Shown here one piece after another: positions 34,010 to 40,608 of a stretch of DNA of 45,919 bases. The notes under the pieces were generated by a model. The model had not been told where the DNA came from and did no database searches. It saw nothing but the letters and a program-made list of their open reading frames with translations. The DNA is from an uncultured Verrucomicrobiota bacterium (GTDB taxonomy: Bacteria > Verrucomicrobiota > Verrucomicrobiia > Limisphaerales > UBA8199). The stretch is taken from assembly GCA_903873945.1 (NCBI GenBank), contig CAIQQM010000124.1:1-45919 (forward strand), given 5' to 3'. Every line of letters begins with the position of its first letter. Positions within the stretch are counted from its first letter, which is position 1. Both the position numbers and the translations under genes were made by a program.

Positions 34010-34060
34010 TAAGAAATTGCTTTTTGGAGCCGCCCAACATTGTCCGCTGCGTCGGTGAGG
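34010..34060 (+). repeat. Island repeat, copy 5 of 5
   Basis: It reads AAGAAATTGCTTTTTGGAG, then CCGCCCAACATTGTCCGCTG and CGTCGGTGAGG, a diverged copy. It lies about 195 bases upstream of the ECF sigma start codon and marks the last gene boundary of the island. Confidence 0.7.
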
Positions 34061-34261
34061 GAGAATTGGTTTTCGCTCTCAGCCATTGCAGCGCCAATCC
34101 TGCGAGACTGGGTGGAGAGCGTCAACAGAGGACTCCATCAGTTTTTGGCAATTTTAGCTTCGCGCCAATGGCTTTGGCGATTTCGGCAGGGGGTGAGCGG
34201 CAATCGATTGCGAGAGGGTGATCCGGCAGGTGAATTTAAGCGAGGCGCGCATTTTTGTGGC

Positions 34262-34304
34262 GGCAGGCATCTTGCCTGCCGTAGCTGGCGGCATCCTTGC
34301 CGCC
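34262..34304 (+). repeat. Two adjacent hairpins of the GGC-ATC(C)TT-GCC type
   Basis: GGCAGGC-ATCTT-GCCTGCC (34262-34280) and GGCGGC-ATCCTT-GCCGCC (34287-34304) are both perfect stems with nearly the same loop. Neither is followed by a T-run, so they are not terminators. Confidence 0.8.
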
Positions 34305-34331
34305 CGGTCAGAAGCCGACCTTCGACTCTGC

Positions 34332-34498
34332 GAAATCTGTGCCATCTGTGGCTAAAAATCCGTATTCAACCTCGGGAGACCAACCTTCGGCTTCAATCAG
34401 TGGCTTTTCTGTTAGCGCCTTTGCGGCTTAGTGTCTTTGCGTTAAATTCTTATTCCGAAAATCCGTGTTTAATCAGTGTTCAATCTGTGGCAAAATCC
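34332..34498 (+). repeat. Degenerate phrase repeats
   Basis: ATCTGTG..ATCTGTGGCTAAAAATCCGT (34335-34363) recurs in altered form as ATCCGTGTTTAATCAGTGTT followed by CAATCTGTGGCAAAATCC (about 34461-34498), with CCTTTGCGGCTTAGTGTCTT between. I recall such phrases as common intergenic fillers in Verrucomicrobiota and related phyla; that is memory, not a search. Confidence 0.5.
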
Positions 34499-34804
34499 TC
34501 GCATCTTCGCCCATTTTGGGATGTTGTATCATATAAATAAAATACTTTTATTGTCTTGCGCAATGAACCGGAAAGTGCTAAGTGTATGAAAACGATATGA
34601 TACAGAGTTCCATGAGCGCTGAAAACGCGACCGTGAGCGGAGTTGAACCCGGGCCCTCCGCCGTTGGGGGGGGGCTCGCAGGTCATGAATGTTTTCAACA
34701 AAGCGAGAGGACTTCTGGCGTTTGTGCGGCGTGCGGTTCATCACCGCTTTCTCCCCGGACCGTCAACCCGGATGACCTGCAATCCTCCGAAAATTCTGAT
34801 TTTG

Positions 34805-34844
34805 GTGTACCCCAGTGTACCGAAGTGTACCATGGTGTACCGCG
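34805..34844 (+). repeat. Four tandem 10-bp units, GTGTACCnnn
   Basis: GTGTACC begins at 34805, 34815, 34825 and 34835, exactly one helical turn apart, each with three variable bases after it. Confidence 0.85.
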
Positions 34845-34879
34845 CTCCACAATCGTCCCTCGACCATCCTTTCTCCACT

Positions 34880-34936
34880 TCCCCGCGTGTGCCAAAAAGC
34901 CGGTCTCAAAACGGCTCAAAAAGTATCACGGAACAG
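34880..34936 (+). repeat. 57-bp direct repeat, copy A
   Basis: It matches 35482-35538 at 51 of 57 positions; the centre, GGTCTCAAAACGGCTCAAAA, is identical. Confidence 0.9.
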
Positions 34937-34983
34937 TTGTTGGCGCGGCGCTCGGCCTGCAAGTTTGGCAAGTCGGATGGAAA

Positions 34984-35058
34984 AGCCCGGAGGGCTGGCA
35001 TCTTTATAGAATGGCGTTTCCAAAACACATAGAGCTCCATCGGAGCGGCATCTTTGAA
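34984..35058 (+). repeat. Two hairpin-plus-GGCATCTTT units in tandem
   Basis: Unit 1 is AGCCC-GGA-GGGCT (34984-34996) followed by GGCATCTTTATAGAA. Unit 2 is GCTCC-ATC-GGAGC (35034-35046) followed by GGCATCTTTGAA. The stems differ in sequence but not in geometry, while the tail is conserved. Confidence 0.75.
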
Positions 35059-35173
35059 CCGGAATGATGATTTACTTGCAAGACGCAACCTGTTTTGGCG
35101 GTGCCATAGCCGCGGTCAGTCCGTGCCATGGACCGCCCGAGAATATCAACCAGCAGAAAAAACAGTCCAATTT

Positions 35174-35237
35174 GGTAAAGTTTTGGTCAAGTTTTGGTAA
35201 AGTTTTCACCCCATTTCAAACTTTACCGGTCAAGTTT
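35174..35237 (+). repeat. 11-bp iteron-like repeats, GGTMAAGTTTT
   Basis: Three head-to-tail copies lie at 35174-35184, 35185-35195 and 35196-35206. An inverted partner (AAACTTTACC, 35218-35227) abuts a fourth direct copy (GGTCAAGTTT, 35228-35237). Another GGTCAAGTTT lies at 35341-35350. Confidence 0.85.
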
Positions 35238-35362
35238 CAAATCCACCCGGCGGAGACCGGTTGCGTGGCGCAACGACTTTATCACAAGTCACTTACATAA
35301 TCTATTCCCTGTGAATGTTAACCAACATTTTTTAAATTACGGTCAAGTTTGGTCAAACCGTT

Positions 35363-35390
35363 CCGAAATCGGAAATCGGACCGATTTCGG
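35363..35390 (+). repeat. Perfect 10-bp inverted repeat
   Basis: CCGAAATCGG (35363-35372) and CCGATTTCGG (35381-35390) are exact reverse complements around an 8-base loop. It lies between GGTCAA motifs. No T-run follows. Confidence 0.8.
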
Positions 35391-35481
35391 TCAGTTTTGG
35401 TCCGATTCCATCCTTTAACCACGCTGCTGGCGCGACTTCACAGTTCACCGATTACTGGTCACTTGCCCTTCGCCCATCATT

Positions 35482-35538
35482 TCCCCGCGCGTACCAAAAA
35501 ACCGGTCTCAAAACGGCTCAAAAAGTCTCATGCAACAG
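35482..35538 (+). repeat. 57-bp direct repeat, copy B
   Basis: It is the partner of 34880-34936, 602 bp away, with six differences. Confidence 0.9.
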
Positions 35539-35558
35539 CAAATGTCGACCATTCATGC

Positions 35559-35579
35559 GTTGAGGGTTGAGAGTTGAGT
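35559..35579 (+). repeat. Three tandem 7-bp units, GTTGAGN
   Basis: GTTGAGG, GTTGAGA and GTTGAGT follow one another, ending 13 bases before the helicase stop codon. Confidence 0.7.
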
Positions 35580-35592
35580 AGTGGGGACGGTT

Positions 35593-38103
35593 TTAGTGTC
35601 GGCGGAGGAGGAGGCGGTGGTCAACGCGGCGGGTTTGATGATATTCGAGCGGTGGCAGGTTGGTGAGGGTAGGGGAGGTGGTTTCGTTGAGGATGGTTTT
35701 GGCCATGGCTTGCAAGGCGCGCCAGCGGGGCCAGTCGAGGTCGGGGGCGTGGGCGATCTGGCGGAGAAGGCTGCGCCATTCGATGATGACGCGGTCGATG
35801 TCGCCGGGGCCAAGGAGGTCGGTGAGCCACGCGTGCTTGTTGAGCGGGTTCTTGTGAACGGAGGCGACTACTTGCTCGGCGCCGACGCCGTATTTGGGCG
35901 GGACGCCGTTTTCGAGATAACCGGGTATGGACTGAAAGCCGAAGGTGTCGTGGCAGACGAGCCCAAGGCGGCCGCCCCAGCGGTTGGTGTCTTCACCGCA
36001 AAAACGGAATCCGGCGTCGAGATTGGCGAGATCGTAAATGAGTTCGTCGAGGGGATACGTCTTGTCCTCGAGCGCGGCGGCGACGGCAAGTCCGTCGCCC
36101 TGGGAAAAGAAACTGACAATGCGGCCGCGAAAGGTGGGCACTCCGGCGCCGTCCACGAGCCCGAGCCGGCGCCAAAGGAGGGCGACGCCGGTGCTGGTGG
36201 GGAGTTGGCGGCAGACGGGGACGAGGGGGCATCGGGCGCAATCGGCGGGGAGGACCTCGCGCTCGGCAGGCCGCCAAAGTGCGACGCCGTGGGAATCGAC
36301 GGGGACGCGCAGGGTGAGGTCCGCGATGCTGACGTGGGCGACGATGCGGTGGGCCTCGTTCCGGAGACTGACGACAGGTGTCCTTTGCTGGGCGAGCTTT
36401 TGTTCGAGGAGCGGGACGATTTTGCCGGTCCAGACGGCGAGCGGGGCTTGGCGGCCGTTCCAGTTGGTTAGCCGGCGAACCCATTTAGCGAGAAGGACGC
36501 GCTCCTGCGCGAGCTGGTCGGCGACGGTGATGGCGCGGCCATAAATTTTGCCGTTGGCGGCGTCCTCAGACACGACGCAAAGGGTGCCGGTGCCGACTTT
36601 TTCTAGGGCCTGGGGGATGCAAAGAATGGATTGCCATGCGGCGGTTTGAGCGGTGGGAGGTTGGGTGTCGGCAGTTGCCGGTGTGCGGATGTCTTTGACC
36701 GGCACGGAGACGGGGGCGGGGATGGTTTCCCATTCGCCGCGGCTGTTGAGCATCTGGCGGACGAGCCTGCGGACGTGGCGGGCGCGTTCAGCGTCGGTTT
36801 TTAGTCCGCAGGGTGTGTCGGGATGCCGCAGGGATTCTTCCACGCCGAGGAAAATGGGTTTGGTGGTGAAAAGTCGTTCCTGCGTGCGGACGGCTTCGCG
36901 GAAGGGGTCGCGGCCATGCTGGGCGGCGGCAGCCATCAGCCCGAGCAAAGCGCCCCAGTCCACGGCGGCGCTGCGGGATAGGTGGCAGGGATGGGCGTCG
37001 AGCAGGCGCAGTTCATTGGCGGTGATGAGCACGAAGCCGGTTTCGTCTAGGCCGCGGCGACCGGCCCGGCCGAACATCTGCATGATTTCGTCGGGCTTGA
37101 GGAGTTGCTCGGCTTCGTCGCGCCGGTAGGATTCACCGGCGAGGGCGGCGGTGCGCAGGGAGAAGTTAATGCCGGCAGCCAGCCCCATCGTGGCGACAAC
37201 GACGCGTAATTGGCCGGCTTTGGCGAGCGGTTCGATGACGCCCGCCCGGGCGCCGTAGCTTAATCCGCTGTGATGAAAGGTGATCCGGGCCTTGAGGAGC
37301 TTGGCCAGATGCTCGCCGACGACGTTCTTTTGCTCGGTGCTGAGCTGGAGTGGATTGGGCGTGGGCAATTGGCGGGCGAGTTCGGCGGCCATTGCCTCGG
37401 CGGCCTGGCGGCGTGGGGCAAAGATGAGGATTGGCCCGAGGTCTTCAGCAAGGGTTTTGGCGACGAGGCGCGGCCAGTAACCGCGGATTTCGCTGGGCAA
37501 ATGATAGCTTAATTGATTGGCGTGGACCTCCTCGAGCGGCACGGGGCGGTGGTCGTTGCGAATCAGAACGGCTTTGCGCCCTAGTCGGTGGAGCCATTTG
37601 ACAACATCCTGCGGGTTGGCGACGCTGCCGCTGAGGAGGAGCAACTGCGTATGAGGCGGGGCAAGAGCCATGGCGAGCTCGTAGTTCAAACCGCGGGATA
37701 GGTCGCTGAGCATCTGGTACTCGTCCACCACCAGCAACGAAGGACCATCGCCCCGGATGAGGTGGTTCTTCTGAGTCTCGAGCGTGGCGACGAGAATTGG
37801 TGCGCCGAGGTTTTCGGCTAGGTCCCCGGTGGCAATGCCGACATCCCAACCGCGACCGCGCCATTCGGCGAGTTTGTCGTTGGCTAGTGCGCGGGTTGGG
37901 ACAGTGTAAATGGCCTGGCCGTGGTTTTTGCCATTATTGGACCAGAGCTCGAAAATCAGGGTTTTGCCAGCGCCAGTGGGTGCTTGAACAACAACGTCGT
38001 GGCCTTCGCGGAGGGCGCTGACGGCCTGCTGCTGCCAAAGATCCGGAACCATGACCAGGTTAAGGGCGGGCAGCTCGGCGAGTGGTGACGCGAAAGTCGG
38101 CAC
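35593..38103 (-). CDS. Ski2-like superfamily 2 DEAD/H helicase
   Basis: This 836-aa protein has SF2 motifs in order: a Q-type region WQQQAVSAL, motif I APTGAGKT (about residues 40-47), motif Ia PTRALANDK, motif II VVDEYQ (about 127-132) in place of the usual DEVH, motif III LSGSVANP, motif V VVVATMGLAAGINF and motif VI QMFGRAGRRG. The AAGINF and GRAGRRG wording is typical of Ski2/Hel308/Mtr4-like enzymes. The C-terminal 400 residues are unfamiliar and include CARCPLVPVC (C-x2-C-x5-C, near residue 621), a possible metal site. The chain would unwind RNA or DNA using ATP; no partner gene adjoins it. Confidence 0.82.
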   Translation of the reverse strand: MPTFASPLAELPALNLVMVPDLWQQQAVSALREGHDVVVQAPTGAGKTLIFELWSNNGKNHGQAIYTVPTRALANDKLAEWRGRGWDVGIATGDLAENLGAPILVATLETQKNHLIRGDGPSLLVVDEYQMLSDLSRGLNYELAMALAPPHTQLLLLSGSVANPQDVVKWLHRLGRKAVLIRNDHRPVPLEEVHANQLSYHLPSEIRGYWPRLVAKTLAEDLGPILIFAPRRQAAEAMAAELARQLPTPNPLQLSTEQKNVVGEHLAKLLKARITFHHSGLSYGARAGVIEPLAKAGQLRVVVATMGLAAGINFSLRTAALAGESYRRDEAEQLLKPDEIMQMFGRAGRRGLDETGFVLITANELRLLDAHPCHLSRSAAVDWGALLGLMAAAAQHGRDPFREAVRTQERLFTTKPIFLGVEESLRHPDTPCGLKTDAERARHVRRLVRQMLNSRGEWETIPAPVSVPVKDIRTPATADTQPPTAQTAAWQSILCIPQALEKVGTGTLCVVSEDAANGKIYGRAITVADQLAQERVLLAKWVRRLTNWNGRQAPLAVWTGKIVPLLEQKLAQQRTPVVSLRNEAHRIVAHVSIADLTLRVPVDSHGVALWRPAEREVLPADCARCPLVPVCRQLPTSTGVALLWRRLGLVDGAGVPTFRGRIVSFFSQGDGLAVAAALEDKTYPLDELIYDLANLDAGFRFCGEDTNRWGGRLGLVCHDTFGFQSIPGYLENGVPPKYGVGAEQVVASVHKNPLNKHAWLTDLLGPGDIDRVIIEWRSLLRQIAHAPDLDWPRWRALQAMAKTILNETTSPTLTNLPPLEYHQTRRVDHRLLLRRH

Positions 38104-38243
38104 ATTCAGAAGATAACCATTTCTATGAAATCTGAAACCGGGAAATCACGACTTGACCAGCGGTCTTGTAACTTCCACGAGGTGTTTGGCGACAGTTTGG
38201 GAGTGTCGTTAAGAGGTTTATGAGAGCTTTTACGCCGCATCCG

Positions 38244-38296
38244 GTGGCGGTTGTGATAAGTTAGGATGAAGCCACGCCGGGGACTGCAAAGCGGCG
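38244..38296 (+). promoter_or_regulatory. Two hairpins in the leader of the prenyl synthase operon
   Basis: GTGGC (38244-38248) pairs with GCCAC (38271-38275), and CGCCG (38275-38279) pairs with CGGCG (38292-38296), ending about 30 bases before ATG 38326. The stems are short and share one base, so they could be alternative structures. The evidence is weak. Confidence 0.25.
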
Positions 38297-38325
38297 TTTG
38301 GAGATAACAGGTTTGACTTGAACAG

Positions 38326-39414
38326 ATGGCAACCTTAGATTCGACGTACATGTTAGCCGCTGATTCCAAAGTGGTTTCTGCGCCAATAAGACGCACTCCG
38401 AACACCAAGGCGGCTTATCCCTGGAAACAAATTATCGGTCCGATCGAGCCCTTTCTCGATGCAGTTGGGACCCGGCTTGCGAAGCAGGTTGATACGTTCG
38501 AGCCGGATATCGTTGCCTATGCGGATTATGCGCTGAACGGCCAGGGAAAGCATTTGCGCGCGGCGCTGGTGGCACTGACGGCGAACGCGCTGGGCAAGCC
38601 CAACGACACCCATATCACAGTGGCGGTGATCATCGAGATGGTGCACCTGGCGACGCTGGTCCATGACGATGTGATAGATGAAGCGGAGGTGCGACGTGGT
38701 CGGCCTACGTTGGCGGCGAACTGGGGGAACGAGACGGCGGTTTTGTTCGGAGACTGTCTGTTTGCACAGGCGCTGAAGCTGGCAGCCAGCTTTCCGACGC
38801 CGGATGTTTGCCGCGCTGTGGCAATGGCGACAAACACGGTTTGTTCCGGTGAAATTCTTCAGACGCAGCATCGGCGCGATTTCCAATTTACACGGGAGAA
38901 ATACTTCAAGGTGCTTGAAATGAAGACAGCGGAGCTATTTGCGCTGTCGTGTGAGCTAAGCGCCTGCCTGAGCGGGACGGGGTCTGAACAGCGGCTGGCA
39001 CTCAGAGAGTTCGGCATGGCTTTCGGGACGGCCTACCAGGTTTATGATGATTGCGTGGATTTGTTCGGGTCGGAATCGGTTTCGGGCAAATCCCTGGGCA
39101 CCGATCTGGCGAAGGGCAAACTTACGTTGCCGGTGTTGTTGCTGTGGGAACGGGCAGATGGCGCGGACCGTAAGCGGTTGGAAGAGCTAGTTCGAAACTT
39201 TAATGGCGGAGCGATGACTGGGATAATCAAGTTGCTGGCAAAATACGACGCTCTTAGCGCCTCCCTGGACATTATGCGCCAGTACTTGGAAAAGGCCCGC
39301 CGGGTGTTGCGGGCATTGCCCCATTCCAATGGCCAGGTCGGATTGCATGGTTTGACGGAATATCTGGCCGGCCAGACCGAGGCGCTTAGGGTTGTGCCTG
39401 AAAACAGCCTATGA
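38326..39414 (+). CDS. Polyprenyl diphosphate synthase (trans, long chain)
   Basis: This 362-aa protein is of the IspB/GerC3 type. The first aspartate-rich motif is in LVHDDVIDEAEVRRGRPT (about residues 109-126) and the second is in YQVYDDCVDLFGSESVSGKS (about 239-258); GKHLRAAL precedes them. It condenses isopentenyl diphosphate onto an allylic primer to make the long isoprenoid tail of a quinone. The residues that set chain length are not conclusive by eye. It is longer at the N-terminus than usual by about 35 residues. It overlaps the next gene by four bases (ATGA), an unusual pairing with a sigma factor. Confidence 0.88.
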   Translation: MATLDSTYMLAADSKVVSAPIRRTPNTKAAYPWKQIIGPIEPFLDAVGTRLAKQVDTFEPDIVAYADYALNGQGKHLRAALVALTANALGKPNDTHITVAVIIEMVHLATLVHDDVIDEAEVRRGRPTLAANWGNETAVLFGDCLFAQALKLAASFPTPDVCRAVAMATNTVCSGEILQTQHRRDFQFTREKYFKVLEMKTAELFALSCELSACLSGTGSEQRLALREFGMAFGTAYQVYDDCVDLFGSESVSGKSLGTDLAKGKLTLPVLLLWERADGADRKRLEELVRNFNGGAMTGIIKLLAKYDALSASLDIMRQYLEKARRVLRALPHSNGQVGLHGLTEYLAGQTEALRVVPENSL

Positions 39415-40055
39415 TTATGGCGGAACCAGTCTCTCGTATGGCCCCAAAGGGACAAGATGCACCGGCCGATGCCGCGGCTCCAGCGTCCGTGGATGAGATG
39501 ACGCTCGTGAAGCGAGCGCGCAAGGGAGATCTGGTAGCTTATGATGAATTAGTGCGGCGTTACCAGGAGCGTATTTACGCTACGGTTTACCATATGACCT
39601 CGAATCACGAGGACGCGAATGACCTTGCGCAGGAGGCATTTATCAAAGCTTTTCACGCGCTGAAATCGTTCAAAGGTGGATCAAGCTTCTATACCTGGGT
39701 GTACCGGATCGCGGTGAATAAGACCATTAATTTTCTCAAACAAAGGAAGAACAGGACACAGATCAGCCTGAACGATTTGGATTTGAATGCGGAGCATGAT
39801 CCTGATTTAGTGGCGCTAGTTTCAGACAAGACACCGCGCCGTGATATTGACTTGGCGGAGTTGCAGGAAAAATTGAACATCGCGATGCAGAAGCTGTCAG
39901 AACAGCATAGAATGGTAGTCACATTGCATGATGTGCAGGGGCTTTCGCATGAGGAAATTGCGGAGATAATGGACTGTAATATCGGCACAGTGCGGTCACG
40001 GTTGTTTTATGCCCGGCAGCAATTGCAAGCATACTTGTCGGATTATTTAAAATGA
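39411..40055 (+). CDS. ECF sigma factor (RpoE-like)
   Basis: This 214-aa protein has a polar N-terminal tail of about 35 residues. Region 2 follows (LVAYDELVRRYQERIYATVY, HEDANDLAQEAFIKAFHALK, FYTWVYRIAVNKTINFLKQR), then region 4 (LSEQHRMVVTLHDVQGLSHEEIAEIMDCNIGTVRSRLFYARQQL). It closely follows the RpoE-type pattern, including the DLAQE and TVRSRLF wording. The gene begins on the ATGA overlap with the prenyl synthase stop and itself overlaps the next gene by ATGA at 40052-40055. Confidence 0.93.
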   Translation: MIMAEPVSRMAPKGQDAPADAAAPASVDEMTLVKRARKGDLVAYDELVRRYQERIYATVYHMTSNHEDANDLAQEAFIKAFHALKSFKGGSSFYTWVYRIAVNKTINFLKQRKNRTQISLNDLDLNAEHDPDLVALVSDKTPRRDIDLAELQEKLNIAMQKLSEQHRMVVTLHDVQGLSHEEIAEIMDCNIGTVRSRLFYARQQLQAYLSDYLK

Positions 40056-40534
40056 GTATGAATTCTGAGCAGGGAAACTTCGAACAGTTACGCCGGTTGC
40101 TCGCCATAAAGCGTCATGAGCAGCCTCCGCTAGGTTACTTCGACAATTTTTCGCGCCAGGTAATTGTGCGCATCAAGGCGGGCGATCGAAAGGGGGAGAC
40201 GATGCTGGAATGGTTGTTCGAGGAAGTGTCCTGGCTGGGATCGCTGTGGGCGGCGTTCGAAGCAAAGCCGGTGTTGGCCAGCTCTGTCGGTTTGGCGGTT
40301 TGCGTTTTGTTAATTTCGGGTTTCATGTATGCGGGGAAGACGGATATGCCGATGACTACATTACAAGCGCAGTCCGACACCTTGGAAATGGCATCCAGCC
40401 CGGTGCTGACGGATAGTTCGAGTAGCACCGCCGGGTTTATTCCGCAAGACCCCAATGGGTCACTGTTTCAGGAAGCAGAAAAGTCACAGGTTAAGGCAGA
40501 ACCTGTCAGCTTCACGCCAATTGGTCCGAATTAA
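40052..40534 (+). CDS. Small membrane protein, probable anti-sigma partner
   Basis: This 160-aa protein has an N-terminal cytoplasmic stretch (LRRLLAIKRHEQPPLGYFDNF), one membrane helix (VLASSVGLAVCVLLISGFMYAG, about residues 75-96) and a polar outer tail rich in Ser and Thr. No zinc-finger cysteines are present, so it is not a standard zf-HC2 anti-sigma factor. Its immediate overlap with the sigma gene and its topology make it a likely regulator of that sigma factor, by inference from gene order alone. Confidence 0.7.
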   Translation: MSMNSEQGNFEQLRRLLAIKRHEQPPLGYFDNFSRQVIVRIKAGDRKGETMLEWLFEEVSWLGSLWAAFEAKPVLASSVGLAVCVLLISGFMYAGKTDMPMTTLQAQSDTLEMASSPVLTDSSSSTAGFIPQDPNGSLFQEAEKSQVKAEPVSFTPIGPN

Positions 40535-40608
40535 TGCCCAGTGTGGGGCTCGCGGGTTCAAGCCCAGGTTGAGAGCTGGCCTCAGGGGTGTTCTGGCCGT
40601 AATCCCGG

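Larger units (their letters stand above)
33904..35592 (+). other. Non-coding, repeat-rich end of the island
   Basis: No credible gene is visible on either strand in about 1.7 kb. Open frames here (for example 34582-35067 and 34643-35032) run through short repeats, overlap one another and show no family motif. The stretch instead carries at least seven kinds of short repeat or hairpin, listed separately. It looks like accumulated intergenic repeats and decayed sequence between the sigma operon and the helicase gene. Confidence 0.65.

Noticed and set aside
24511-34060. A CRISPR array or classical integron attC sites as the explanation for the five repeats
   Set aside because: Spacing is 0.5-5 kb with whole genes between, there are no cas genes, the repeat shows no RYYYAAC/GTTRRRY attC core, and no intact integron integrase is present.
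34582-35067. A 161-codon plus-strand frame and its 129-codon neighbour as real genes
   Set aside because: They run through the phased 10-bp repeats, one copy of the 57-bp repeat and hairpin units, overlap each other in different frames, and match no family.
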